From contig JACEEZ010011995.1 in assembly GCA_016584305.1 (NCBI GenBank), positions 127,501-191,500 on the forward strand: a stretch of 64,000 nt of DNA. Direction: 5' to 3'. This document shows, piece by piece, positions 33,770 through 46,600 of the stretch (positions within the stretch are counted from its first letter, which is position 1; the number at the start of each line of letters is the position of its first letter). This DNA is from Chionoecetes opilio. Taxonomy: Eukaryota; Arthropoda; Malacostraca; Decapoda; Majidae. The translations under genes and the position numbers were made by a program. The notes under the pieces were generated by a model that saw nothing but the letters and a program-made list of their open reading frames with translations, was not told where the DNA came from and did not search any database.

Positions 33770-36180
33770 GCCGGGGGGCACGTCGCCTCGCCCACCCTAC
33801 GACGCAACTCCCAAGGGGTCACCACGCGCGCGAGTTCCCATGCAGGCTCCTTTTCCCCATACCAAGCAGCTTCGACAAGAAACATCAACTTGCCCCAGGC
33901 CACGTGCCCCTTGTGGGCGTCCCCTTGGACTGCATCCAGCCGGCATTGTTTCTACAGATACAACCCGATGGAAGGATCGGTTTCAGGGTAGTGTGCCACA
34001 TTGCCCATATAGCAGAAGTTGGCGCGAAGGACTATGAGGTAATAGGCCTCGACGATTCAGTTCACGGTGCCAATCGCTGATTTGACCACGTAATCATCCC
34101 AGAGGATACCCATGATCTGCGAAGACACTATTACCAAAGGCATGATCGTCTCTTCAAAGTCACTATTGAGTGTCAATGGCTCACAAAATAGAGTAAGCAG
34201 GATCACAAGCGATTTGAAGATCCGGATCTTTGTCCTCCTGCACAGGTACCGACAACGCCAAATACTCCCGCCTGAGCGAGCCATAACACACGTGGGCTAT
34301 GCCAATCCGCCGTAAGACTTATTGACGGACCCGCCGTCATATGTGGGACTGCGTACCAAGGTATGTAAAACTTTCCAAGATCTCAATGTTCATCGCCACC
34401 ACGCATGAACAGACTGTACTGCTTCATCTAGTAAGGTCTCCAAACACCTGGACCTGGTATGGAGCCAGTGAGAACCTCACAGTCCCAAAGGCTTTGCCTC
34501 CTCGTGCCAGAGCGCCTCGAGAGGCCCCCCCCAGCACCAGGACCTCCAGCGACTCAGCAAAGGATTACTGCCATCATGGGCAAAAAAAGATCAGGTGATT
34601 GTGTTGCCAACGATGCTCCACACTCACGTTTGATCACAACCTTGTTCCAAATACCAAGTCCATACAAGCGTTGAAAAGGATGGGGCAATGACGCACCTTG
34701 CCTCACTCACTGTATTCACAGGAAAGAAGCCCGTACACCTGCCACCACTCACAGCACTCTCAGTCCCAGAATACAGACCAGTTATCAAATCAATAGTCCT
34801 TGCAGGATCCCTCGAAGTCGCAGAAGATCCCAGAGGGATCACGATGCACTGATTCAAAACGGCCTTTTGAGGGATAACATAGGCTGCAAGCATCCCTGTC
34901 GAAAATCACGTGGCGTTCCACCAGGACACGACGAAGCGCTAGGATACGGTCCGTTGTTGATTACCAGGCGTGAACCAGACTGCTGAGGTCTCTGAGGATT
35001 CACAGATGCGCTGCGAATCCCGGTCAGCACTAGATGGGCAAGCACCATTGCCTGGTACGCTGGCAGTGTAATACCGCGGGTAATTGTTGTAGTCCTGACG
35101 GTACCCTTTCCCTTCCAGATAGGGACGACCAGCCCCCTTTCCAGTCAGGAGGAATGGCCTGATTGACCACACGGCAGTCAGGACAGCATACAACCCGTGG
35201 ATGAATGGGCCCTTTACCCCCAGCTGTGAGGAGCTCCGCCACTGATATTAAAAACACCAGCTGCCTGTTCCACCCCTCAACTTGCTACAGCCTCTCTGAC
35301 TTCGTCAAGAGAGGGTGCGACTTTCGTCAATGGAGGATCGGCACCACTGCGGCCCTCAATCCCAGTGGCGGTGAAGATGCTCAGTTGGCGGGTCCCCGCC
35401 GTGAACAACTGCCCAAAGTACTGAGCCCAACGAGCCATCGCCCATCCATGTCGTGACAGAAGAGACGAGGCGGCCCATCTGCTGTTCGAATAGAACTCGC
35501 CCGAGAAGGAGACTTGGAATGGAGCGTCTTCAGGCTCCGGTAGGCGGGTCTAGGTCATTAGCGTTCAAATGACACCTCGACATCCTCAGCGAGACTCCGA
35601 CAAACCTCTCCTTGTCTCTCCCCAAGGAGGGTTTCGAGTCCGGCGTGACAGAGCCTGTGCTCGGTCCCGGTTCCCGACCATTACAAGTCTGAGTGATGCC
35701 TAAAAAATCGTAAAGATATGGCGCTCCTGGTGACATTAGTACAGTGGCGACTATAATGTTGTGACGGTACATCATTTCCCAAAATGTTGTTCAGCAAAAT
35801 GCGACTTATTGTAATTATCGTGTAATACTGTAGTCTTATGGCGGCCATCATGGTGTTCAGTCTTATCAGCGGCACGAGAAGCTCCTGGTCGTCATCTTTC
35901 CCCGCTGACTGTCTGTAGTGCGCATGCGCCAGTTCTCCCCACAACTGGGGCTAGGTGGTCCGGCTCGCTGGGTTGGACCAGACTAGAACGGCTAGATCGG
36001 TCCAGCCCGCCTCGCGAAATCAGTGTCCGCCCCGGGACTAGTCCAGCAGACCGGGCTAGGACGGTTCGGAAAACGCGGCAATTACCTAAGCAGGATGAAG
36101 GCAGCGCATGCATGAGTGTCATCTCTTCAAGGCCGCGGCCCGCAAAGCAGCCTACTGGCCGCTGTCTGCCTACCCTGCGG
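33770..36180 (-). pseudogene. RTE-type retrotransposon, near full RT but heavily frame-shifted
   Basis: Read on the minus strand from 35700 to 33780, the order matches an RTE pol: linker ('HLNANDLDPPTGA', 35530-35775), RT start ('GLYAVLTAVWSI', 'YLEGKGYRQDYNNYPRYYTA'), middle ('FDRDACSLCYPSKGRF', 'LFDNWSVFWD'), then the C-terminal region ('CRYLCRRTKIRIFKSLVI', 34057-34284). Frameshifts occur every 50-150 nt and there are many stops. Bases 35700-36180 are not RTE but a flank of about 480 bp that is duplicated at 36810-37300. Confidence 0.75.
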
Positions 36181-37300
36181 CAGGGTAGACAAAATTACTG
36201 CGGTGTAATACCGCGGTAATTGTTGCAGTCCTGACGGTCCCCTTTCCCTTTTCAGATAGGGACGACCAGCCCCCTTTTCCAGTCAGGAGGAATGGTACCT
36301 GATTGCCACACGGCAGTCAGGACAGCATGCAACCCGTGGATCATGGCCTCACCCCCAGCTTTGAGGAGCTCCGCACTGATATTACAAACACCAGCTGCCT
36401 TTCCACCCCTCAACTTTGCTACAGCCTCTCTGACTTCGTCAAGAGAGGGTGCGCTTTTGTCAATGGGAGGATCGGCATCCACTGCCTGTAACCCAGTGGT
36501 GTGAAGCTGCTCAGTTGGAGGGTCCACCGTGAACAACTGCCCAAAGTACTCAGCCCAACGAGCCATCTGCCCATCCATATCCGACACGAGGCGCCCATCT
36601 GCTGTTCGAATAGCATTCGCCCGAGAAGGAGACTTGGAACGGAGCTTCTTCAGGGCTCGGTAGGCGGGTCGGAGGTCATTAGCGTTCAAATGACCCTCGA
36701 CATCCTCAGCGAGACTCCTGACATACCTCTCCTTGTCTCTCCCCAGGAGGGTTCTAGTCCGGCGTGACAGAGCCCTGTGCTGGTCCCGGTTCCCGACCAT
36801 TACAAGTCTGTAGTGATGCTAAAATTCGTAAGATATGGCGCCTGGTGACATTAGTACAGTGGCGACTATAATGTTGTTGACGGTACATTCATTTCCCAAA
36901 ATGTTGTTTCAGCAAATTGCGAATATTGTAATTATTCGTGTAATTACTGTAGTCTTATGGTCGGCCATCATGGTGTTTCATGTCTTATCAGCGGCACGAG
37001 AAGCTCCTGGTCGTCTTCCCCGCTGACTGTAGTGCGCATGCGCCAGTTCTCCCCACACTGGGGCTAGGTGGTCCTGCTCGCTGGGTTGGACCAGACTAGA
37101 CGGCTAGATCGGTCCAGCCCGCCTCGCGAAATCAGTGTCCGCCCCGGACTAGTCCAGTCCAGACCGGGCTGGAACGGTCGCGAAAACGCGCAATTACCTA
37201 AGCAGGATGAAGGCAGCGCATGCATGAGTGTCATCTCTTCAAGGTCGCGGCCCGCAAAGCAGCCTACTGGCCACTGTTTGCCTACCCTGCGGCAACCTTC
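35060..37300. repeat. 1.13-kb tandem duplication
   Basis: Unit 1 (about 35060-36185) and unit 2 (about 36195-37300) contain the same RTE fragment and then the same 480-bp flank ('gatatggcgc.ctggtgaca', 'cgctgggttggaccagacta', 'gcagcgcatgcatgagtgtc'). Corresponding positions are about 1136 bp apart. Unit 1 carries more indels than unit 2. Confidence 0.85.
36252..36800 (-). pseudogene. RTE fragment in duplication unit 2
   Basis: 182-codon open frame: 'NRDQHRALSRRTRTLLGRDK', 'HLNANDLRPAYRALKKL', 'WAEYFGQLFTVDPPTEQLH' and 'GTIPPDWKRGLVVPI'. This is the linker plus the first RT motif, nearly identical to the 25.7-26.4 kb fragment. It is truncated on both sides. Confidence 0.8.
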
Positions 37301-37503
37301 CCCCATCCGCGCTGCACGTTAGGGTTTCAACATAATATATATTCCTCCACAAAAAAAAATTGAACTTTTTATCGTAAATTTGCATTCTGACACGATTGTC
37401 CAGATTGCTATATAATTCAAAATGTCGAATCTATAGTAATCTGGCATACAAATATCTACGTATATAAAATCTATATAAAGCGCTTACTAGCCTGTGTTAA
37501 GTT

Positions 37504-37575
37504 ATAGGCTGCGAGGTTTATACCACTCAACCGCCCTACTGCGCAGTGCATGACGTCTTTCTCTCTCCCTCTCTT

Positions 37576-37624
<49 letters not shown>

Positions 37625-38023
37625 TACAGGTATATAGATTATGATAGACAGATAGTGTGACGAGTTTTTTGTCAGACTATAATGACTAAAGACCGGATGT
37701 TTATGCACTAAAAAACACGAAAATAGGCAGGCAAAAAGGCATTTATAAATTGCAAAAAAATAAGAAGAAAGGCATTATTGATTAGAAAAGGCAGTAAAAG
37801 GCATTTATTTCCTTTGTTAACACATGGTGAAACACTTTAAAATCAAGCTATAGAAGGGAAACTTTACCAAAGTAAAGATATCATTGATACATTTCTAATC
37901 TTTTCCCTGATTGCACATAATTACAAGCATTTTCTTCAAATTATCAGGAGTTAAATTGTGCCGTCTGTCAGAGAGTACATATTTCATTTGAGAAAATTTT
38001 CTTCCAACCTCAACTGAGGTTAC
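37504..38023 (-). pseudogene. hAT element copy 1, first segment
   Basis: Matches 42835-43406 from 'ataggctgcgaggtttata' through a (CA)n(TA)n tract (37579-37621), 'agaccggatgtttatgcact' and the C-terminal end of the transposase ('LSDRRHNLT' on the minus strand). It is interrupted at 38024 by a 2.9-kb insertion and continues at 40954. Confidence 0.8.
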
Positions 38024-38025
38024 TA

Positions 38026-40951
38026 TAGTCTATTCACTTAAGCCTGGATTCCTGGGCTGGGAGCTGCTCGCTGCCTAGCCGAGTTTGTAAGGACGTCGCT
38101 GATTGGCTGATAGACTCGGGCTGGGTGGCGATGGTGGTGGTACTTGCTTCGCCGCAACCCAAAACCCTTGCGTTGCCTCAGAAAAATATTCTATTTCTTG
38201 GCTTACTCATCTCTTACACAAGATAGCCTATTTTGTTTGCATCAGTAAATCAGGCAGTGATTGTTCAACAACAACACGCCATTCATAACTCAATAGGGTA
38301 AAAAATAAAGTCATGACGACTATCACAAGAGTAGGCGGACTTTAGGTTTTCAGTGCATGAAATGTTGTACTCCTACCGATATAACCAAGCTACCAGATAA
38401 TAGTTATGAAAGCTGAGCCTACCATCGTGTTCATAATACTTTGCTGCATATCATGAGCATAAAAAAATTACAGTAAGACTACACTAATATTAAGATAATT
38501 AAAGGAAAGTAAAAGAGTGTATAAACATTATTTCTTGCTTATTTGCTTCAACTCGCTCTAACTCCATATGTTTTGGTCACATTCAATTTTCAAGAACTGT
38601 TTCAAAATCCTTATACTTTTTCCGCTTCCTGTGGTATGTAGCACGTACCAATAAGGAAAATAGTAGGTGGTCAAAATGGCTAAGAAAGTTAAACTGTTTC
38701 AAACTGGTGCCGTGACGGGTGGAGCCTCTGATAGCTCTCCCGAAAACAGTCTCTCCTATATAGGGAGCAATGCTCACCCGTCACTGTGCCAGTTTGCAGT
38801 AGTAGTTTTAACTTTCTTAGCCATTTTGACACCTACTCTTTTCCTTATTGGTACGTGCTACATACCACAGGAAGCGGAAAAGTATAAGGATTTTGAAACA
38901 GTTCTTGAAAATTGAATGTGACCAAAACTTATGGAGTTAGAGCGAGTTGAAGCAAAATAAGCAAGAAATAATGTTTATACACTCTTTTACTTTCCTTTAA
39001 TTATCTTAATATTAGTGTAGTCTTACTGTATTTTTTTTATACTCATGATATGCAGCAATGTATTATGAACACGATGGTAAAACTCAGCTTTCATAACTAT
39101 TATCTGGTAGCTTGGTTATATCGGGTAGGAGTACAACATTTCAATGCACTGAAAACCTAAAAGTCCGCCTACTCATGTGATAGTCAGTCATGACTTTATT
39201 TTTTACCCTATTGAGTTATGAATGGCGTGTTGTTGTTGAACAATCACTGCCTGATTTACTGATGCAAACAAAATAGGCCTATCTTGTGTAAGAGATGAGT
39301 AAAGCCAAGAAATATGAATATTTTTCTGAGGCAACGCAAGGGTTTTGGGTTGCAGCCAGGCAAGTACCACCACCATCGCCACCAAGGAAGCTAGAGTACA
39401 AGGAAATCCGACTCCACAGTAAAGTTTGAAACCCGTACGGTGCTGCCATCTATGTCGAACACAGGGTGTCTCTCTAGCTTCCTTGGTGGCGATGGTGGTG
39501 GTACTTGCCTCGCCGCAACCCAAAACCCTTGTGTTGCCTCAAAAAAATATTCATATTTCTTGGCTTTACTCATCTCTTACACAAGATAGGCCTATTTTGT
39601 TTGCATCAGTGAATCAGGCAGTGATTGTTCAACAACAACATACCATTCATAACTCAATAGGGTAAAAAATAAAGTCATGACTGACTATCACAGGAGTAGG
39701 CGAATTTTTAGGTTTTCAGTGCATTGAAATGTTGTACTCCTACCCGATATTACCAAGCTACCAGATGATATTTATGAAAGCTGAGCCTACCATCGTGTTC
39801 ATAATACATTGCTGCATATCATGAGCATAAAAAAATTACAGGAAGACAACACTAATATTAAGATAATTGAAGGAAAGCAAAAGAGTGTATAAACAGTTTT
39901 TCTTGCTTATTTTGCTTCAACTCGCTGTAACTCCATCAGTTTTGGTCGCATTCAATTTTCAAGCACTGTTCAAAATCCTTATACGTTTCCGCTTCCTGTG
40001 GTATGTAGCACGTACCAATAAGGAAAAGGGTAGGTGGTCAAAATGGCTAAGAATGTTAAAACTGTTTCAAACTGGTACCGTGACGGGTGGAGCCTCTGAT
40101 AGCTCTCCCGAGAACAGTCTCTCCTATATAGGGAGCAATGCTCACCCGTCACTGTGCCAGTTTGCAGTAGTAGTTTAACTTTCTTAGCCATTTTGACCAC
40201 CTACTCTTTTCCTTATTGGTACGTGCTACATACCACAGGAAGCGGAAACGTATAAGGATTTTGAAACTGTTCTGAAAATTTAATGCGACCAAAACTGATG
40301 GAGTTACAGCGAGTTGAAGCAAAATAAGCAAGAAAAACTGTTTATACACTCTTTACTTTCCTTCAATTATCTTAATATTAGTGTAGTCTTAGTGTAACTT
40401 TTTTATGCTCATGATATGCAGCAATGTATTATGAACACGATGGTAGGCTCAGCTTTCATAAATATTATCTGGTAGCTTGGTAATATCGGGTAGGAGTACA
40501 ACATTTCAATGCACTGAAAACCTAAAAATTCGCCTACTCCTGTGATAGTCAGTCATGACTTTATTTTTTACCCTATTGAGTTATGAATGGTATGTTGTTG
40601 TTGAACAATCACTGCCTGATTCACTGATGCAAACAAAATAGGCCTATCTTGTGTAAGAGATGAGTAAAGCCAAGAAATATGAATATTTTTTTGAGGCAAC
40701 ACAAGGGTTTTGGGTTGCGGCGAGGCAAGTACCACCACCATCGCCACCAAGGAAGCTAGAGAGACACCCTGTGTTCGACATAGATGGCAGCACCGTACGG
40801 GTTTCAAACTTTACTGTGGAGTCGGATTTCCTTGTACTCTAGCTTCCTTGATCGCCACCCTGCCCGAGGCTATCAGCCAATCAGCGACGTCGTTACATAC
40901 TCGCCTAGGCATCGAGCCGCTCCCAGGAATCCAGCTTAAGTGAATAGACTA
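38026..40951. mobile_element. double-palindrome element inserted in hAT copy 1
   Basis: 2926-bp insertion flanked by TA (38024-38025 and 40952-40953). The outer ends are inverted repeats: TAGTCTATTCACTTAAG at 38026 and its complement ending at 40951, extending about 110 bp through 'gctgattggctgatag'. Inside lie two successive palindromes with arms of about 650 bp, centred near 38750 and 40115, in the order A-A'-A-A'. A 95-bp spacer (39385-39480) sits between them and appears inverted near 40750-40850. The shared words include 'cttgcttattttgcttcaac' and its complement. Apparent frames ('MSKAKKYEYFFEATQGFWVA') recur on both strands because of the symmetry and are not evidence of genes. Confidence 0.85.
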
Positions 40952-40953
40952 TA

Positions 40954-41405
40954 GTGCATACTTAAGACACAAAATGTCCTCTAATTTCAGGTCCACACAC
41001 CTTGCTTCGCTAGTGCCTTCCAGAACCTGAGCAATGGTTTTCATTTGTTCCAGATCTGTGTTACCTAAAACCACTCGCACATTTAGCTTTTACGTCTTTT
41101 CCTACATCGCCAGGAGCTTTACTGATATCTGCAGTTACTTTCTCAAAGACATGCAATTGATTCACTAATGTTTCTCCACGTTTCTCAAGGGTTGTGATGG
41201 CCTGTGGAAGGTTTGCATAATTGGAAGCAATATATACAAGGTCGCGACGAATGATAACTTTTCCTCATGATTCGTTCACAATCCTCACTGCGGCAGAGTC
41301 GTCTCTCTATAAGTATTCGACAATTATCTTTTCAAATGTTTCAGCGTAGTATAGAACAGCAGACAGCATGTACCCAGAGTCAAACAGGTTGAGGAGTCAA
41401 GGAAC
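40954..41405 (-). pseudogene. hAT element copy 1, second segment
   Basis: Matches 43409-43870 (hAT transposase C-terminal part on the minus strand: linker to 'NQLHVFEKVTADIS'), with frameshifts. It ends abruptly before an ambiguous base (N at 41408), after which unrelated sequence follows. The boundary may be an assembly join. Confidence 0.75.
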
Positions 41406-41489
41406 CCNTCCCCGAAAAAATGCGCACATTTTTCGAAGACAGGGACTAACCATTCTAGAGGGGGCGGGGAAATTCCCCGGGGCATAAAC

Positions 41490-42180
41490 CCATGAGAATC
41501 TATGGGCTATAATCAAAACTTAGAATCGAGAAAGACGACTGTTCGACGATGCAGAAGCTGATTTGTGCTGTTATTAAGGCCTGGTACCATGACGAAGAAC
41601 TAGCAGACATGTATGTGTTCAAGCTTGGTGGAATCTATGCCAAAGCGAGTGGAACTGCTTGTAAAAGCATAGGGTGGTTATATCTCATTTTAAATGTATC
41701 ATCTATCTTACCATTGACATGTTTTTTTGGAATAAACATCAATTTAACAAAAAAATGTATTATTTCATCACTGTCCGGACTAAATTGCACACTACTGTAC
41801 ATGCGTGTTATTTATATATTTTTTACGTATGATTTAGATATATAGTTAAGTTTTGTGTTGTTGATGAAAAGTTATGACGGAAAATGTTGATAAAAACAGA
41901 TATTTAATAGGCTGCGTGTGTTTTTACTATAGAAACGGGGATAATATGTGGAGGTTATGGTGATCAACAGGGAAGGACAGTTTATAGATATTAGTAGGAG
42001 TAGAGTAGCTAAGATAGAAGAATACAGATCTGAGCTACTCTGGTAGGAAGATGCTCGTAGCCGAAATGCCGTGTGACAACACGCGCACTTTTTGCCACCA
42101 CTACGGGCATCTTTTGGTGGTATCAAAATACCAGAAGATGCCGGAAAATATCGCTCATGTGACACCGCCTTTACATTTCC
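41490..42180 (-). repeat. repeat R1, inverted copy F
   Basis: Reverse complement of the central R1 segment. In sense it shows the Tc1-like transposase tail ('MQKLICAVIKAWYHDEELAD', 41549 on) with a stop where copy A reads on, and then 'ttttgccaccactacgggca'. Confidence 0.75.
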
Positions 42181-42239
42181 ATTCAATGATGGATTCCAGG
42201 GGGTAGATGCTCGAAGGAACATGCGCGACTCCGCGTTTA

Positions 42240-42412
42240 CTACCAAAAGATGCCACCAGTATCAGGCCTCAAATGGTAGCAAAATACCAAAAGATGTCGG
42301 AAAAAAGTGTCCGTGTGACACGACCTTAAAGGCCATGTCACACGGTCACTTTTCCGGCATCTTTGGTATTTTTCTACCATTGGATGCCTGATACCGGCAT
42401 CTTTGGTAGCAA
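42240..42412. repeat. head-to-head inverted repeat centred on TTAA
   Basis: Two arms of about 85 bp meet at TTAA (42326-42329): outward from the centre both read AAGG.C.TGTCACACGG, then ACTTTT..CCG.CATC, GGTATTTT and CTACCAT. The arms are about 85 per cent identical by eye. Confidence 0.8.
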
Positions 42413-42569
42413 ATGCGAAGTCGTGCATGTTCGTTATCTTGCCACCAGGAGGGGAAGCCAGCAACGGAGGTCGTATCGCAGCAACGACCATCTCTCGATA
42501 CCTAGATACTTCTTTTCCTTACGACGGAAGCTACAAAGCCTCCCTCGGTCGGTCGTCAACGCGTCGGAA

Positions 42570-42830
42570 GGCGCAGACTGGCTAAGACGAGTAATGACGT
42601 CATCAAGCTCATCATCAGTCACCAGCCAATGAATGACAAACTGTTTTTAAAACTTCTCGACCAATCACAAGTCAGCGAGACATATTTCCGGGCAAGAATG
42701 GCATGCCAGACTGCCTGCCTGCCTCTCTCCGCCTTCTGTCCCCGTCATCTCAAATTAATTAATTCTTGTTTTATTCGGAATGCTTGCGTTTTAAGGAGTT
42801 TTAATGTATCAGATAGTAATAGTAATAGTA
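42570..42830 (-). repeat. repeat R3, copy 2
   Basis: Inverted relative of 29140-29400. It ends next to the start of hAT copy 2. Confidence 0.8.
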
Positions 42831-42905
42831 AGTAATAGGCTGCGAGGTTTATACCACTCAACCGCCTTACTGCACAGTGCATGACGTCTTTCTCCCTCCC
42901 TCTCC

Positions 42906-43023
<118 letters not shown>

Positions 43024-43269
43024 AGTACAGGTATATAAATTATGATAGACAGATAGTGTGACGAGTTTTCTTGTCAGACTATAATGACTAAAGACCGGAT
43101 GTTTATGCACTAAAAGACACGAAAATAGGCAGGCAAAAAGGCATTTATAAGTTGCAAAAAAAGAAGAAAGGCATTATTGATTAGAAAAGGCATTTATTTC
43201 CTTTGTTAAAACATGGTGAAACACTTTAAAATCAAGCTTTATAAGGGAAACTTTACCAAAGTAAAGATA

Positions 43270-44380
43270 TCATTGATACATTTCTAATCTTTTCCCTGAT
43301 TGCACATAATTACAAGCATTTTCTTCAAATTGAGTTAAATTGTGCCGTCTGTCAGAGAGTACATATTTCAGTTGAGAAAATTTTCTTTCAACCTCAACTG
43401 AGGTTACTGGTGCATACTTAAAACACAAAATGTCCTCTAATTTCAGGTCCTCACACTTTGCTTCGCTAGTGCCTTCCAGAACCTGAGCAATGGTTTTCAT
43501 TTGTTCCAGATCTGTGTTACCTAAAACCACTCTCACACATTTAGCTTTTACGTCTTTTCCTACATCGCCAGGAGCTTTACTGATATCTGCAGTTACTTTC
43601 TCAAAGACATGCAATTGATTCACTAATGTTTCTCCACGTTTCTCAAGGGTTGTGATGGCCTGGGGAAGGTTTGCGTCATTGGAAGCAATATATACAAGGT
43701 CGCGACGAAGATAGCTTTTCCTCATGATTTCGTTCACAATCCTCACTGCGGCAGAGTCGTCATCTTATAAGCATTCGACAATTATCTTTTCAAAATGTTT
43801 AGCGTAGTATAGAACAGCAGACAGCCATGTACCCCACAGAGTCAAGACGGGTTGAGGAGGTCAAGGAATCGCGGGGACCATTTCCTTGAGCAACTGAACA
43901 CGTGACGGACCTTTGAGAAAAATTTCCTTGACATTAGAAACTAAGCGGTCAACAGTGGGATACAAGCCACGTATGCGTTGTGCAATGCAATGGAGTCCAT
44001 GAGCTAAGCAGGTCACATGTAACATATTCGGAAATATCACTTTCAGAGCACGAGCAGCTTTTTTCATGTAGGGAGCTGCATCGGTAACAATCATAAAAAA
44101 ACCATTCTCGTGTTTCACACCTTCAGGCCAAACTGTAGCAAGTGCACTGGTAAACAGTTCAGCAATAGTTGAACTATTTGTCTTCTCCAGTACTTCTGTG
44201 TCAGCAAATACTCCTTTGATTGTTCACCTGCTTCACCTGGTTCCAGTGCACCGATGACCACATTGCCAATGAACCGACCAATTGCAGCTGTTGTTTCATC
44301 AATTGAAATCCATATTTTATTGCTTGTAATGCTGTCTTAGTGCTTAATGACAAACGCCGATCTTTTCATAGTAACAAGAT
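43270..44380 (-). pseudogene. hAT-superfamily transposase, copy 2
   Basis: Read from 44380 downward: 'DIWISIDETTAAIGRFIGNV' (catalytic D with ET), then after a frameshift 'MIVTDAAPYMKKAARALKVI' with 'HVTCLAHGLHCIAQR' (the CxxH and second D region, 43861-44118), then after a break near 43800 the frame 43270-43746 ends with the hAT dimerisation motif 'TSVEVERKFSQLKYVLSDRR'. These three blocks in this order identify a hAT transposase. At least three frameshifts or stops inactivate it. The N-terminal BED-type region is not visible. hAT copy 1 shares the C-terminal portion. Confidence 0.8.
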
Positions 44381-44399
44381 TTCGGCTTTTCTGTGTTTA

Positions 44400-44905
44400 G
44401 CTAAGTATACTATCATTAGTATTATCATAATCATTATTACTATAATAATCATTACTGGTGGCAGCATTCATCGTTCAGTCAGTCAGCAGTTTGTCGGTGG
44501 TCTCGTCACCAACTAAGTGGTGGTGATGATGCATCACCATTACGGGGCACCGCCTCATCACATCCTCCATCACTGCCAGTGTGGTGGTGATGCGGCGTGA
44601 TGGCAGGTGATGCTGGTGAAAGTGGCACAGGGAGGGACTTGTTTTCCAATTCATTATGTACAATTAATAAAAAAAATTCGGCTACTGATCTAAGTAACGT
44701 AATGATTTATTTTGTTTAATTCCTCTAAAAAAAAGAGAATGTTGTATGTGGTTCCTGTAGTGTCGATGCATGAGTGTCTGTGGGTAAACTACCTCAGTAA
44801 AGCCACAACATCCGACAAGCGGTTTCGATTTGTCCCAAAACTTAACAGTGATGCTTCATTAGAATCAGTTATAGTACGGTTTACAATAAACATAGCTGGC
44901 TGTTG

Positions 44906-44944
<39 letters not shown>

Positions 44945-45240
44945 TATATATATATACACGTGTCGTATGATATATTGCAAGTATTAGGTCACTTAATGTT
45001 ATATTTTTAAGAGAGAATAATTGAGAAGTATTATTTAGAGTAAATTATTAGTATTAATTAGAGTATTAATTAGTTGGGTAAAAATAATGATCACCCGCTG
45101 CATTTGAAAAGGGTATTGAGAAGAGGGTGGATATGACTATGACAGTCCTGCATAATTTTTCCTGTACAACGCAATAATATTCCAGTACTTTGTGAAGTGA
45201 AGTTGATTAGAAATTTCTTCAAATATAGTGCAGTCTCTAT
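44400..45240. other. no gene seen
   Basis: Contains TGGTGATG-rich words at 44515-44630 and a (TA)n tract at 44909-44957; otherwise unremarkable AT-rich sequence. Confidence 0.5.
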
Positions 45241-45249
45241 TTTTCATCC

Positions 45250-46600
45250 ACAAAAATTCAATTAGCATGCTTTGCTGATTTTGGCAGTTCATCAAATAGA
45301 TATCCTCTCGATGGAGAATTCAGAGTGTTAGCAGAACGAGGATTTACGCAGGCCACTTATTTCATCGTGAATGTCATCATTTAGTTAATATCTTTTTCTG
45401 AATTTGGGATATAGCTCTATCAAGAAAGACTGACATGACTTATAAAACTATAGAAGTTCTTCTTTAGTTACTGTTCCCGATTGTATTAGATCACTTAATG
45501 TTGCTGATGCACTCACTCCTAAATATTATTCACAATGGGTATTAATTAAGACACTTGAAACAATGGCTTGAGCAGAACTAAGGAATGAAATGTCAACATT
45601 CTTAACAAAATTCACATCCTTAAAGTCAGAACACAAGCTTTTAAAGAGTTTGAATATCTCCGTTCCTAGTGTGAAAAAAAATGGAGCCTCAGACTAGAGG
45701 AGCGATTTGCAACTGTTAAACATACCCAATTTTGTAGTCTAGAAATTCGAGGTAGGTTCGAGTAAATTTGTTTTTCAGGGCAGTAACAATCATGCCATAA
45801 CATAATATAAATATTGTTGGGGTCATTGAATGCTAATTCTGTAAAATACAACCCTAATGCATCCCACTGTTCTAACATGCCTGTAGAGACAACCATCTGG
45901 CTTGGCCTGGAGCGATTTTATGATGTTCAATGTCAACGAATTTTTGAAGCTCTTGGAATGCATGTTGCCTCTTGAAGCTATTACTAAAGTGTGCAAAAGT
46001 TACGGCATAAGACTTCAACATATTTAAGAAGTTGGAAGCATTTGATGCACAGAGATGAATAATGTAGCCTGAACGTTTAACAATTGTGACATGAGGCAAA
46101 AAAAATTAGCTTCTGAATGGTTTGCTTCCATCATCACATTGGCAGTGTCAGAGCAAAGCCCAACAATATTATCAACAGGAATGTCTTTTGATGTAAACAT
46201 TCTTTCATGGCACTGAACATTCTTATAGCTGAACTATCATTAACCTCTATCAAATCTACATGAGTTTTCAATCTTCCCTTTCTCAAAACAGAAAAAGCCT
46301 TTCACGTAAAATTTCAAATAGTCCAGTTCCAAAATGCTTTCCAAACACTTGTCTAAATACTCTTGAGGCTCTTTGCTTCTCTAATGTTACCTCTTTAAAG
46401 ACATCACATCAGGAAACATTGCTAAAGAATCTCTAGTAAGGGTTCACATAATGAATTGGGCAAACTATGCACTCATAGAAAAGCACACCCGTTCGAAGTT
46501 AAAAAAAATTGCGCGCAGATTTTTTAATTGGGTCATTTGCAATAGCAAAAGTTGCAACAAACTTGTGTTTGAAATCTGCACACTTAACTGTTTGTGTCTA
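45250..46600 (-). pseudogene. second hAT-like transposase remnant
   Basis: Minus-strand pieces in order: 'IVGLCSDTANVMMEANHSEA' (about 46190-46110), 'NSFKRQHAFQELQKFVDIEH' (45872-46099) and 'EQWDALGLYFTELAFNDPNN' (45666-45896). The S/TD..N.M block followed by 'QARWLSLQAC' and 'EQWDAL' is the central region of a hAT-like family common in insects and other arthropods. It is different from the hAT at 43.3 kb. Many stops; no C-terminal dimerisation motif is recognised. Bases 46600-47090 show nothing further. Confidence 0.5.

Noticed and set aside
33667..34080. 137-aa + strand ORF
   Set aside because: Antisense of the RTE C-terminal region.
38583..40943. Recurrent ORFs such as MSKAKKYEYFFEATQ and MKPVRCCHLCRTQG
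   Set aside because: They appear on opposite strands at mirrored positions because the region is palindromic. Short, with no family.
44475..44663. 62-aa ORF with a HHHHH run
   Set aside because: Arises from TGGTGATG repeats; no other coding evidence.
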